Source: Massilia sp. PDC64
Lineage (GTDB): Bacteria; Pseudomonadota; Gammaproteobacteria; Burkholderiales; Burkholderiaceae_D
NCBI RefSeq assembly: GCF_900101265.1
Contig: NZ_FMZS01000012.1
Location: forward strand, 186,001-250,000
DNA length: 64,000 nt
Reading direction: 5' to 3'
Part shown: one piece after another, positions 18,721-27,595 of the stretch
Layout: each line of letters begins with the position of its first letter
Position numbering within the stretch: the first letter of the stretch is position 1
Notes under the pieces: model-generated
Database searches by the model: none
Seen by the model: only the letters and a program-made list of their open reading frames with translations
Told to the model about the DNA's origin: nothing
Translations under genes and position numbers: made by a program

Positions 18721-19782
18721 ATGCCTCGCACCGACGACTTACGCATCCGCGAAATGAAGGAACTGACGCCGCCCTCGCACCTGATCCGCGAATTCCCGGT
18801 GACCCCGGAAGCGGAACAGACCGCGTCGCAGGCGCGCGTGGCGCTGCATCGCATCCTGCACGGCCAGGACGACCGCCTGATGGTCGTGATCGGCCCGTGC
18901 TCGATCCACGATCCGAACGCCGCGATGGAATACGCCCGCCGTCTCGTCGAACAGCGCCACCGCTTCGCCGGCGAGCTGGAAGTGATCATGCGCGTGTACT
19001 TCGAGAAGCCGCGCACGACGGTCGGCTGGAAGGGCATGATCAACGACCCGTACATGGACAACAGCTTCCGCATCAACGACGGCCTGCGCATGGCGCGCGA
19101 ACTGCTGCGCGACATCAATGAACTGGGCCTGCCGGCCGGCACCGAATTCCTCGACGTGATCAGCCCGCAGTACATCGCCGACCTGATCAGCTGGGGCGCC
19201 ATCGGTGCCCGCACGACGGAATCGCAGGTGCACCGCGAGCTGGCCTCCGGCCTGTCGTGCCCGGTCGGCTTCAAGAACGGTACCGACGGCAACATCAAGA
19301 TCGCGGCCGATGCGATCAAGGCCGCGTCGCAGCCGCACCACTTCCTGTCCGTGACGAAGGGTGGCCACTCGGCGATCGTGTCGACCGCGGGCAACGAGGA
19401 CTGCCACATCATCCTGCGCGGCGGCAAGGCGCCGAACTACGATGCGGCCAGCGTCGAGGACGCCTGCAAGCAGCTTGCCGCCAACGGCCTCGCGAGCCGC
19501 CTGATGATCGACGCGTCGCACGCCAACAGCAGCAAGAACCCGCAGAACCAGGTGCCCGTGTGCGCGGACATCGGCAGCCAGATCGCGGCGGGCGATACGC
19601 GCATCGTCGGCGTGATGGTCGAGTCGCACCTCGTCGGCGGCCGCCAGGACCTCGTGCCGGGCAAGGAACTGACGTACGGCCAGTCCGTCACCGACGGCTG
19701 CATCGACTGGGAGACCAGCGTCGCCGTGCTGGAAAACCTCGCCGCCAGCGTGCGCCAGCGTCGGCTGCGCGACGACGCATAA
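18721..19782 (+). CDS. aroG: 3-deoxy-7-phosphoheptulonate (DAHP) synthase, class I
   Basis: Condenses phosphoenolpyruvate and erythrose 4-phosphate to DAHP, the first step of the shikimate pathway to Phe, Tyr and Trp. It is 353 residues, the length of E. coli AroG/F/H. Visible motifs are GPCSIHDP (metal-binding Cys60), FEKPRTTVGWKG, GARTTESQVHRELASG, SVTKGGHSAIV and DASHANSSK. The N-terminal TDDLRIRE keeps the Asp pair used by the Phe-sensitive AroG isozyme, so feedback by Phe is plausible. The isozyme class is inferred from overall likeness to AroG. GGAGA sits six bases before the ATG. Upstream lies the Phe-rich leader and terminator, so both transcription and enzyme activity may answer to phenylalanine. 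Confidence 0.95.
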   Translation: MPRTDDLRIREMKELTPPSHLIREFPVTPEAEQTASQARVALHRILHGQDDRLMVVIGPCSIHDPNAAMEYARRLVEQRHRFAGELEVIMRVYFEKPRTTVGWKGMINDPYMDNSFRINDGLRMARELLRDINELGLPAGTEFLDVISPQYIADLISWGAIGARTTESQVHRELASGLSCPVGFKNGTDGNIKIAADAIKAASQPHHFLSVTKGGHSAIVSTAGNEDCHIILRGGKAPNYDAASVEDACKQLAANGLASRLMIDASHANSSKNPQNQVPVCADIGSQIAAGDTRIVGVMVESHLVGGRQDLVPGKELTYGQSVTDGCIDWETSVAVLENLAASVRQRRLRDDA

Positions 19783-19798
19783 TTTGTCCTTGCCAAGC

Positions 19799-19860
19799 GG
19801 AAGCAGCCGCTCCAGAATCGGTATGTACATGTACATACTTGAAGGAGCGGCATGGCTTCC
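19799..19860 (+). promoter_or_regulatory. hairpin masking the RBS of the hydroxylase gene
   Basis: GCCGCTCC (19806-19813) pairs with GGAGCGGC (19844-19851), which overlaps the Shine-Dalgarno AAGGAG (19842-19847) of the next gene. The pairing can extend outward (GGAAGC 19799-19804 with GCTTCC 19855-19860, past the ATG). Inside lies an 18-bp perfect palindrome, GTATGTACATGTACATAC (19821-19838), which could be a protein operator or the top of the stem. No T-tract follows, so it is not an ordinary terminator for aroG. Confidence 0.5.
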
Positions 19861-21138
19861 AACGATGGTGAAATCGCTGCCTGGGAACGCGCGGCGCAGG
19901 CGGCGCTGAAGGGCGCCAATCCACGCCTGGCGGCGCAGCTGTGGCAGCGCATCCTGGAACACGTGCCGACACACGGTCCGGCGCTGCTCGGCATGGCGCA
20001 GCTGCATTACCGGTCCGGCGCGCTGCCGGAGGCGCGGGCGCTGCTCGAGCGCCTCGTCGCCGCCGACGGCCGCGACAAGCAGCAGTGGATCAACCTCGCC
20101 GTCGTCTGCATGGCCCAGCGCGACGAGGCGCGCGAGGAAGAGGCGATCCGGCGCGCGCTCGTGCTGGAGCCGACCGACCTCGTCGCCCTCATCCTGCGCG
20201 CGGGCCTGCTGACGCGCCAGGGCAAGCGCCACGCGGCCGCGCGTGCGCACGGCGCCGTCGCCGCGGTGGCGCCGCCGCTGCAGCAACTGCCGCCCGAGCT
20301 GCGCCCGGCCGTGCAGGAGGCGCTGGCCTACCGCGAGCAGTACGACATCGACTTCGGCCGCTTCCTCGACGACCACATGGCGCCGCTGTTGCGCGACTTG
20401 CGCGGGGAGCGCGTGCAGCGCTTCACGGAATCGCTGGCCATCATGCTGGGCCGCAAGCGTCGCTACGAGCCGCAGCCCGCGCTGTTCCACTTCCAGGGCC
20501 TCGCGCCCATCACCTTTTTCGAACGCGCGGACTTCCCGTGGCTCGACGCGTTCGAGCGCGAGACGGACGCGATCCGCACGGAGTTCCTTGCCGCGCAGGC
20601 CGGCGACGAAGGCTTCACGCCCTACATGCAGTACGGCGAGGACCAGCCGCTGCGCCAATGGGCCGAACTGAACAACTCGCTGCGCTGGAGCGCCTTCCAT
20701 CTCGTCGAAGGCGGCAAGATCAACGACGCCAACGCCTCCCGCTGCCCGCGCACGATGGCCTTGCTGGCGGGCGCGCCGCAGCCCGACCAGCCGGGGCGCA
20801 CGCCCGTCGCGATGTTTTCCGTGCTCAAGCCGAAGACGCGCATCCCGCCGCATTGCGGCGTCAGCAACGTCCGCCTCGTGACGCACGTGCCGCTCGTCGT
20901 GCCGCCGGGCTGCGGTTTCCGCGTCGGCAACGACGTGCGCGCATGGGAGGAGGGGAAGGCATGGGTGTTCGACGACACGATCGAGCACGAGGCGTGGAAC
21001 GACAGCGATTTGCCGCGCGCGATCCTGATGTTCGACATCTGGCATCCGCACCTGACGGGACCGGAGCGCGCGCTCGTGACGGCGATGAGCAACGGCATGA
21101 ACGCGTTCTCGCAGGACGAAGGCAGCTTCGGTCTGTAA
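19852..21138 (+). CDS. TPR and aspartyl/asparaginyl beta-hydroxylase-like protein
   Basis: A 428-residue protein. Residues about 5-140 are TPR-like helical repeats (WQRILEHVPTHGPALLGMAQ...). The C-terminal half is an aspartyl/asparaginyl beta-hydroxylase family domain, an Fe(II)/2-oxoglutarate oxygenase: KTRIPPHCGVSNVRLVTH with His334, then FDDTIEHEAWN with His379, then RAILMFDIWHP, which fit the iron-binding histidines and the oxoglutarate-binding Arg. The substrate is unknown; relatives hydroxylate protein residues or lipid A (LpxO). It has no signal peptide, so it is probably cytoplasmic. The ATG follows AAGGAG by four bases, inside a hairpin (19799-19860). Confidence 0.87.
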   Translation: MASNDGEIAAWERAAQAALKGANPRLAAQLWQRILEHVPTHGPALLGMAQLHYRSGALPEARALLERLVAADGRDKQQWINLAVVCMAQRDEAREEEAIRRALVLEPTDLVALILRAGLLTRQGKRHAAARAHGAVAAVAPPLQQLPPELRPAVQEALAYREQYDIDFGRFLDDHMAPLLRDLRGERVQRFTESLAIMLGRKRRYEPQPALFHFQGLAPITFFERADFPWLDAFERETDAIRTEFLAAQAGDEGFTPYMQYGEDQPLRQWAELNNSLRWSAFHLVEGGKINDANASRCPRTMALLAGAPQPDQPGRTPVAMFSVLKPKTRIPPHCGVSNVRLVTHVPLVVPPGCGFRVGNDVRAWEEGKAWVFDDTIEHEAWNDSDLPRAILMFDIWHPHLTGPERALVTAMSNGMNAFSQDEGSFGL

Positions 21139-21152
21139 CGGGAGCCCAAATG

Positions 21153-21192
21153 AAAACCGCCGCCGGCTTCGCAGCCGGCGGCGGTTTTTTTA
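21153..21192. terminator. bidirectional terminator between convergent genes
   Basis: A perfect 15-bp stem (21153-21167 with 21174-21188, loop TTCGCA) flanked by A on the left and T on the right. It serves the hydroxylase gene on the plus strand and receptor D on the minus strand. Confidence 0.9.
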
Positions 21193-21210
21193 CGGCATCC
21201 GATCAGGCGA

Positions 21211-24102
21211 TCAGAAGCGGTAGGTCACGTTGGCGTAGATGAAGCGGCCGTACGAATCGTACACCTGCGGGAACGTGTTGCCGTTGCCGTAGGTACCCGT
21301 CACCGAGCTGGACGACGCGATCGGCGGATCCTTGTCCAGCAGGTTGTTGACGCCGAAGCTCAGGGCCAGCTTGCGGTTGAAGCGGTACACGCCGTTCAGG
21401 TCGAAGTAGCTGCGCGAAGCCAGGTAGGCGTCGCGCTGCGTGTCGAGTTCGCCGGCCAGCTGCGGGTTCGAATCGAGCATGTCGTTCTTCAGGCGGTCGA
21501 TGTAGCGCCAGGTGAGCGACAGGTCGAGGTTGTACGGGCTCGACCAGGTCGTGCGCAGCTTGTGACGCCATTTCGGGGTCGGGGTGCCGCAGGTCGCGCC
21601 GTACAGGCCCGTGCAGTCGTAGCTGCCGTTGCCCGGCAGGTTCTCCACGGTGTAGCTGTGCACGTAGGTGCCGTTCAGCGTGAAGTCCAGGTTGCCGTAG
21701 CTCTGCGGCAGGCGGGTGCGGTAGCTCGCGCCGATGTCCAGGCCCGACGTGCCTTGCGAACCGATGTTCGTCGTGCCGGCTTCGACGAAGCCGGTCGGCA
21801 GCAGCCACAGCGAACCCAGCGAGTCGCGGTGGATCAGGCTGCAGTACAGCGAATTGCCGGTCGTGAGGCACTGCGTGAACACGCTCTGGGCGTTGACGGC
21901 CTGGATCGCGTCCTTGATCTTCAGTTTGAACGCGTCCAGCGTGATGGTCAGGTTCTTGATCGGATCGATCACGACACCGACCGTGTACGTGTTGGCCGTT
22001 TCCGGCTTCACGTTCGGGTTGCCGCCGGTGCGGCCGTTGTACTGGTTGGTCGAGTTTTCCGTGACCTTGCCGTACAGTGAAGCCGGCAGGCCCGTGTTGG
22101 CGCACTGGGCTTGCGTCGCTTTCGGATGTTCGCCGCCGCACGGGTCGTCGTTCGGGCCGGCCAGCACCACGGCTTGCGGGGTGTACAGTTCATAGATGTT
22201 CGGTGCACGCACGGCACGCTGCGCCGAACCGCGCACGCGCAGCATGTCGACCGGCTGCCAGTCGAGGCCCAGGCCGAACGTGTTGGTCTTGGCATCCGTG
22301 CTGTACTGCGAACGGCGGTACGAACCGGACAGGTCCATGTGCTTCGAGAAGGCCATGTTGTCCAGCAGCGGCAGCTTGAATTCGCCGAAGGCTTCCTTCA
22401 CGTTGTACGAACCCGCGACGGCCGGGGAGGCGCCGCCGGCACCGGACAGGTCGCCGGTCTGGTTTTCGTAGTCGGGCTCGAACGCCAGTTTTTCGACGCG
22501 CTGCTCGTAGCCGAACGACACGCCGGCGCCGCTTTCCGCGGTCGGCAGTTTCAGGCCGAAGCGGGTCAGGTCGGTGCCGAAGTTCAGGCCGAACACGGAT
22601 TGCTGCGTGAAGCCGCCGTTCGAGCCGGAGGCGTTCAGGTAGTCCAGCGCGGCCTGGGTCACGCCGCCCTGCTTGTACAGGTTGTACGGCACGCAGTTCG
22701 GGTCGGAGCCGTTGACGACGGAACGGCACACGGCCTTGCCCGTGGTCGGATCGGGGATCACGTCCAGCGCGTTGGCGATCAGGCGGGTCGAGAAATAGCC
22801 GGTCGCGCGGTCGCTGTGGTTGACGCGCGCGAACTGGCCGAACACGTCGTACGACCAGTCGCCGATCATGCCCTTCACGCCCAGCACTTCGCGGAACGAC
22901 GAGTCGGTGATGTTGGTCGAGCGCGGGCCGCCCTCGACGTTACGCTTGCCGACCGAGACGGTCGCCGTGTCGCCCGGCTTCTTCAGGCCCAGCGCGGTAC
23001 GCCAGGCATCGTTCAGCAGCGGGTTCTCGTAGGCGATCGTCGCCTGCTGGCCGTAGAAGATGCCGCCCGGCGCGATCTGCGCGTCGGTCGTGTAGTTGTG
23101 GAAGCTGAATTCGCTGTAGATGCGCGCGTTCTCGTTGATGTCGAGGTGCACCATCGAGTTGATGTTGTACTCGTCCGACGGGCGCTGGAAGAAGTTCAGG
23201 GGACCGAAGTTGTAGGCATCGGTGGCCGACACGTACTTGCGCGGATTGCCGTTCGCATCCGGGGTGTACGAGCCGACGCGCGGGATCGACGTGCCGGAGC
23301 CCGAGCAGGCGAAGCCCGGATCGGACGCGCCCAGCGAGCAGGCCGAGAAGTCGCGCTGCGATTGCAGCAGGGCGTCGGCGTGGCGGTGCGAGGCGAAGAA
23401 CGTCGCGTTACCCTTGTTGTCGGCGAAGTTCGAGCCCATCAGGATGCTGAAGTCGTACTTCTTCGCATCGAACGCGTGGTTGCCCGGCAGCGGGAATTTC
23501 TTCTTGTTCACGACGCCCTGGATCTCGTCGTTGTGCTGCTGGTGGTTGGCGCCGGAGATGTTGGCTTCCAGTTCCACGCCTTCGTAGTTGTCCTTCAGGA
23601 TGAAGTTGACGACGCCCGACACGGCGCCCGAGCCGTACACGGCGCCGGCGCCGCCGGTCAGCACGTCGACACGGCGGATCAGTTCACTCGGGATCTGGTT
23701 CAGGTCGGCTGCAACGCTGAGCACGCTGCCGGACGGCAGGCGCTTGCCGTTCACGAGCACCAGGGTACGCTGGGCGCCCATGCCGCGCAGGTCGACGGTC
23801 GCGGTACCGCTGGCGCCGTTCGAGATGGCGGCACCTTGCGACGCGAACACCTGGGGCAGGTTGTTCAGCAGGTCTTCGGTATTGCGCACGCCATCGATCT
23901 TGATGTCCTTGGCGCTCAGCGTGGTGATGGGGCTGGAGCCTTCCGTGTTCAGCGACGGAATGCGCGAACCCGTCACTTCCACGCGCTGCATCGCCGCCGG
24001 GGCGGCGTTCGTGTCCTGTGCGTGAGCGACGGACGCGCCGAGCGCCATGCCGCCGGCAAACATCAATCGTACCGACCGAGATAAAACTTTTTCCGACATC
24101 AT
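21211..24102 (-). CDS. TonB-dependent receptor D
   Basis: A 963-residue outer-membrane TonB-dependent receptor, TonB-energised, substrate unknown. The start is a double ATG (24102/24099). The signal peptide is MMSEKVLSRSVRLMFAGG followed by MALGASVAHAQ (cleavage after AHA). The plug carries RVEVTGSRIPSLNTEGSSPI, LRGMGAQRTLVLVNGKRLP and DVLTGGAGAVYGSGAVSGVVN. This 'LTGGAGAVYGSGAVSGVVNF' type differs from the 'LKDGASSIYGSDAIAGVVN' type of the other four receptors. The barrel ends YANVTYRF. A palindromic ATGCATATATGCAT lies 152-165 bases upstream of the start. Confidence 0.95.
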   Translation of the reverse strand: MMSEKVLSRSVRLMFAGGMALGASVAHAQDTNAAPAAMQRVEVTGSRIPSLNTEGSSPITTLSAKDIKIDGVRNTEDLLNNLPQVFASQGAAISNGASGTATVDLRGMGAQRTLVLVNGKRLPSGSVLSVAADLNQIPSELIRRVDVLTGGAGAVYGSGAVSGVVNFILKDNYEGVELEANISGANHQQHNDEIQGVVNKKKFPLPGNHAFDAKKYDFSILMGSNFADNKGNATFFASHRHADALLQSQRDFSACSLGASDPGFACSGSGTSIPRVGSYTPDANGNPRKYVSATDAYNFGPLNFFQRPSDEYNINSMVHLDINENARIYSEFSFHNYTTDAQIAPGGIFYGQQATIAYENPLLNDAWRTALGLKKPGDTATVSVGKRNVEGGPRSTNITDSSFREVLGVKGMIGDWSYDVFGQFARVNHSDRATGYFSTRLIANALDVIPDPTTGKAVCRSVVNGSDPNCVPYNLYKQGGVTQAALDYLNASGSNGGFTQQSVFGLNFGTDLTRFGLKLPTAESGAGVSFGYEQRVEKLAFEPDYENQTGDLSGAGGASPAVAGSYNVKEAFGEFKLPLLDNMAFSKHMDLSGSYRRSQYSTDAKTNTFGLGLDWQPVDMLRVRGSAQRAVRAPNIYELYTPQAVVLAGPNDDPCGGEHPKATQAQCANTGLPASLYGKVTENSTNQYNGRTGGNPNVKPETANTYTVGVVIDPIKNLTITLDAFKLKIKDAIQAVNAQSVFTQCLTTGNSLYCSLIHRDSLGSLWLLPTGFVEAGTTNIGSQGTSGLDIGASYRTRLPQSYGNLDFTLNGTYVHSYTVENLPGNGSYDCTGLYGATCGTPTPKWRHKLRTTWSSPYNLDLSLTWRYIDRLKNDMLDSNPQLAGELDTQRDAYLASRSYFDLNGVYRFNRKLALSFGVNNLLDKDPPIASSSSVTGTYGNGNTFPQVYDSYGRFIYANVTYRF

Positions 24103-24420
24103 TTGTCTTGAGTCCCTTCTGAGCTGGGCCGGTGCGGACTAAGCGCCGGCTCGCAGATCCTGTTATTGATCTACCCCCATCCTTTTGGGAGGGAATCTTT
24201 ATTTGCTACAAGACAATGACATCATTGCTAATAAACAAAGTCAACGAGTAAATATGCATATATGCATGATTGCTGTAAATATCAAATCTTATTTTCCATG
24301 TAGTAAAAATACGCGTAAGAAATTTTGATTAAAATGTTGTATTTAGTTTTTTATTCGGAATTTTCTTGATGCGTAATTACAACGTTCTGCCCCATGTTGG
24401 TGCGGCGGCGCACCAAAAAC
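24103..24420. other. AT-rich intergenic region upstream of receptor D
   Basis: About 320 bases without a gene. From about 24190 to 24380 it is strikingly AT-rich against the GC-rich background. It holds a 14-bp perfect palindrome ATGCATATATGCAT (24254-24267). Presumably it is the regulatory region of receptor D, read on the minus strand. AT-richness could also reflect binding by an H-NS-like protein; that is speculation. Confidence 0.5.
24254..24267. promoter_or_regulatory. palindromic element ATGCATATATGCAT
   Basis: A perfect 14-bp palindrome upstream of receptor D. Its core ATGCATAT also occurs at 1585-1592 (upstream of receptor A, at nearly the same distance from the start) and 27346-27353 (upstream of receptor E). 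It could be a shared operator. Confidence 0.4.
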
Positions 24421-24457
24421 AAACGGGACAGTGAGTACTCACTGTCCCGTTTTTATT
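24421..24457. terminator. terminator, 32-bp perfect palindrome
   Basis: AAACGGGACAGTGAGT (24421-24436) is followed directly by its exact reverse complement (24437-24452), with T-tracts on both strands (TTTTTATT on plus, GTTTGTTTTTG on minus). It lies 50-80 bases downstream of the receptor E stop and ends that minus-strand transcript. Confidence 0.85.
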
Positions 24458-24467
24458 GTCCGATCAT

Positions 24468-24485
24468 CAGCCGGCGAACCGGCTG
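24468..24485 (-). terminator. UUCG hairpin behind receptor E
   Basis: On the minus strand CAGCCGG-TTCG-CCGGCTG forms a 7-bp stem with the very stable UUCG tetraloop, 18 bases after the receptor E stop and before the main terminator. It may protect the mRNA 3' end rather than terminate. Confidence 0.5.
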
Positions 24486-24503
24486 TCCGGCATCAGAACT
24501 TCA

Positions 24504-27275
24504 TCAGAACTGGTAACGCACGCCAGCCTTGAAGAAGCGGCCGATGGCGCCGCTCGGATCCATCGGGTTGTAGCTCATGCCGCCGTAGGTCAGCGGATCC
24601 AGCGGTGCGATCTTGTCGAACAGGTTCGTGATCGAGCCGTAGACCTGCAGTTGCGGCGTGACCTGGTAACGGGCCGACAGGTCGACCGTCGTGAACGACG
24701 CCAGGCGGCAGTTGCCCGGTGCCGGCGAGCCGTTCGCGAACTGCGAGGCGCACTTGTCGCCGGCGAAGTACACGTTCTGCATGTCGGCGCGGTAGTTCGC
24801 GGTTGCCGTCACGTTCAGGTCCTGGCGGTCCCAGGACACGGTCGTGCTGATCTTGTCCTTCGGCGTACCTGCGCAGTCCGACGTGTCGCAGTTGCCGTGC
24901 GTGCCGGCGTACTGGAAGCGCGTGCCGTTCTTCTCGGCGCGCACCCACGACGCCACGTGCGTCCAGGTCAGGCCCACCGTGGCGCGGCCGTAGTCGCCCA
25001 GGCGGAAGCGCTGCTTGACGTCCAGGTCGATACCCTTGACTTCCGTGAAGCTGGAGTTCTGGTACGGTGCCTTCGACAGCAGCAGCGTGCCCGTGTTCGG
25101 GATCGCCACGCCGTTCACGACCAGGTTGTTGTCGTTGCGGATCGCGGTCGGCAGGGCGGCTGCTTCCACGTACGACAGCGGGTTGATCTCGTCGGAACGC
25201 TTGATCTTGAAGGCGTCCAGCGACAGCGCGGTGCCGTCGAACGGATCCCACACCATGCCCAGCGTGTAGCCCTTCGATTTCTCCGGCTGCAGGTTCGGGT
25301 TGCCGACCTTGACGGCGCCGATGGTGATGGCGCAGTCGGCCTGGGTGGCGCCGCCGGCTGCCGGCGTGCCGCCCGGGCAGCGGATCGGGTCACGCACGGC
25401 CGAGTTGCCGGTGCTCTGGGAAGCCGGGCTGAATTCGGCCGGGCCCGGGGCACGGAAGCCTTCCGTGTAGGTCGTGCGCAGCGCGAAGGTCTTCAGCGGG
25501 GTCCACTTGGCGCCGAACTTCGGCGTGGTCGACGAGAAGTCCTTGTACTTGTCGTAGCGGACGGCGGCGTTCAGCTCGACCGTCTTGATGATCGGGGCGG
25601 CCACTTCGAAGAACACGGCCGACACGTTCTGGCTGCCCTGGGCAGCCACGTACGACGAGTTGATCGAACCGTCCGACGTGCCCGACAGCGACGGGTTGTC
25701 CAGCGACTGGTGACGGTATTCGCCGCCGACCGCGAGGCCCAGCGCGCCACCCGGCAGTTGCATCAGTTCGCGCGACGCCTTGAAGTCCAGGATGTCGAGC
25801 TTGGTCGTCGAGTGCGACACGGCGTTCGTGACCATGGCGGCGTACAGCGACGCCGGGTTCTTGCCCGCCTGCGTGCCGATGTAGTACGGGAAGTACTGGC
25901 TCTTCGGATCGCCCAGCGCGGCCTGCAGCACCTTCATGTTGATCATGTTGCTGTAGTTCAGGTCGAGCGCCGACTGCGAGTGCGTGAGGCCGGTGTCGAA
26001 GTCCCAACCCGCCACGGTGCCTTTCAGGCCGAACACGAAGCGCGAGAATTCGTTGTCGGCCGAGCGGGTGCTGGGGCCGACGTCGAACATCGAGTAGCGC
26101 AGGCGCACGGCGGTGCCGTACGGGTTCTGCGGATGGTTCGCGGCCATCAGGATCGCGTTGCCGTAGTTGATGATGCCGGTCGGGTTGGCGGCGTTCGGCG
26201 GGAAGGCGATGGTGCCGCTGGTCGACGGCGGGGTCAGCGTGAACTCCGTGTCGCGCTTCGAGTAGCCGGCTTCGGCGTAGAACTGCAGGTCGTTGTTCAG
26301 GTTCTTCGTGAAGCGGGTGTAGAAGTTCATGCCGCCGATCTTCGGCTGCATCGAACGGAACTGGTCCGAATACCACAGGCAGCCGCCGGCCGGGTCTTGC
26401 GCGGTCGTGACGGAGAACTGCGAGCAGCCCGGCAGCGAGACGTAGTTGCCGGTCTTCGGATCGCGCAGCGCGCCGGTCGGCGTCGGGCTCGACGCGCCCG
26501 GGGTGATGTAGCCGGCGGCGAACTGGGTGTTGGCCGGATAGCCCCATGCGCGGATGTCGCCGTGGCCGATCCATTGACGGCCGGCGCGGTCCTTGTTCAG
26601 CAGCGACTGGTTGCCGTAGAACTCGGCGTTGACCATGACGTTGTAGCCGTCTTCATCCAGGCGGCCCTTGCCCCAGGTGAGGGCGGCTTTGCCGGTGCCG
26701 GCGTCGTGGTAGCGCGATTCGCCCGCTTCGGCCTTGAGGGTCGTGCCGACGAAGTCCTTGCGCAGGATGATGTTGACGACGCCCGCGATCGCGTCGGCGC
26801 CGTAGGTCGACGAGGCGCCGTCCTTCAGGATCTCGATGCGCTCGACGGCTTCCATCGGCACGGTCGACAGGTCGGTGAAGCTCTTCTGGCCGTCGTCGGC
26901 GCGCGCGAACGGTGCCATCCGGCGGCCGTTCAGCAGGACCAGGGTCGAGGTGGCGCCCAGGCCGCGCAGCGAGATGGCGGTGGAACCGGCGGCGAAGCCG
27001 TTGCCGAAACCGGTCGGCAGCGAACCGGCGCCGTCCGCCGTCAGCGTCTGCAGGTATTCCGCGACGGTGCCCTTGCCGGACTTGGCGAGGTCTTCGCGGC
27101 TGACGACCTGGACCGGCGAAGCGGTTTCGGCGGTCGCGCGCTTGATGCTCGAACCGGTGATTTCGACACGCTGGATCGGACCCTGGGCGTCTTGTGCCAC
27201 GGCCGGTGCAGCGCCCAGCGCCGCATAGGCGAGGGCGAGCGTGACTGCTTGTGCGATAGCTTTCTTCTGATACAT
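24504..27275 (-). CDS. TonB-dependent receptor E
   Basis: A 923-residue outer-membrane TonB-dependent receptor. The ATG at 27275 has GGAG at a good distance and starts a signal peptide (MYQKKAIAQAVTLALAYAAL...PAVAQ); the 51 codons open upstream do not look coding. The plug includes VEITGSSIKRATAETASP, LRGLGATSTLVLLNGRRMAP and EILKDGASSTYGADAIAG. The barrel has paired-cysteine loops (CDTSDC) and ends KAGVRYQF. It is paralogous to receptor C. ATGCATAT is found 71-78 bases upstream of the ATG, and a long AT-rich inverted repeat (GGCCAAAA near 27394 with TTTTGGC near 27415) further up. The substrate is unknown. Confidence 0.95.
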   Translation of the reverse strand: MYQKKAIAQAVTLALAYAALGAAPAVAQDAQGPIQRVEITGSSIKRATAETASPVQVVSREDLAKSGKGTVAEYLQTLTADGAGSLPTGFGNGFAAGSTAISLRGLGATSTLVLLNGRRMAPFARADDGQKSFTDLSTVPMEAVERIEILKDGASSTYGADAIAGVVNIILRKDFVGTTLKAEAGESRYHDAGTGKAALTWGKGRLDEDGYNVMVNAEFYGNQSLLNKDRAGRQWIGHGDIRAWGYPANTQFAAGYITPGASSPTPTGALRDPKTGNYVSLPGCSQFSVTTAQDPAGGCLWYSDQFRSMQPKIGGMNFYTRFTKNLNNDLQFYAEAGYSKRDTEFTLTPPSTSGTIAFPPNAANPTGIINYGNAILMAANHPQNPYGTAVRLRYSMFDVGPSTRSADNEFSRFVFGLKGTVAGWDFDTGLTHSQSALDLNYSNMINMKVLQAALGDPKSQYFPYYIGTQAGKNPASLYAAMVTNAVSHSTTKLDILDFKASRELMQLPGGALGLAVGGEYRHQSLDNPSLSGTSDGSINSSYVAAQGSQNVSAVFFEVAAPIIKTVELNAAVRYDKYKDFSSTTPKFGAKWTPLKTFALRTTYTEGFRAPGPAEFSPASQSTGNSAVRDPIRCPGGTPAAGGATQADCAITIGAVKVGNPNLQPEKSKGYTLGMVWDPFDGTALSLDAFKIKRSDEINPLSYVEAAALPTAIRNDNNLVVNGVAIPNTGTLLLSKAPYQNSSFTEVKGIDLDVKQRFRLGDYGRATVGLTWTHVASWVRAEKNGTRFQYAGTHGNCDTSDCAGTPKDKISTTVSWDRQDLNVTATANYRADMQNVYFAGDKCASQFANGSPAPGNCRLASFTTVDLSARYQVTPQLQVYGSITNLFDKIAPLDPLTYGGMSYNPMDPSGAIGRFFKAGVRYQF

Positions 27276-27595
27276 TGCAACTCCAAATGGGGCTTCGATG
27301 GCGAGGCTGAGCATCGATGCATTCCAGATTCCCGACATCCATGGTATGCATATGCCGGACTGGAAAATCTTATGATCTAGTCTCTCTCTCATTGGCCAAA
27401 AAGTTAAAATTTTATTTTGGCAACGCATCAGACCACTGCAACGTGCAATATGTCAATACGATGACAATACATATTGCGTAAACGCCACAACAGCCCATCC
27501 TTTTGGTTATGGCCCCATGACATCTTTTCCCGGCAGGGGCGGCGCAATCTGGTCTATAGTTCCGAACGCGTTCGATGAATCACCCGGGAAACCCG

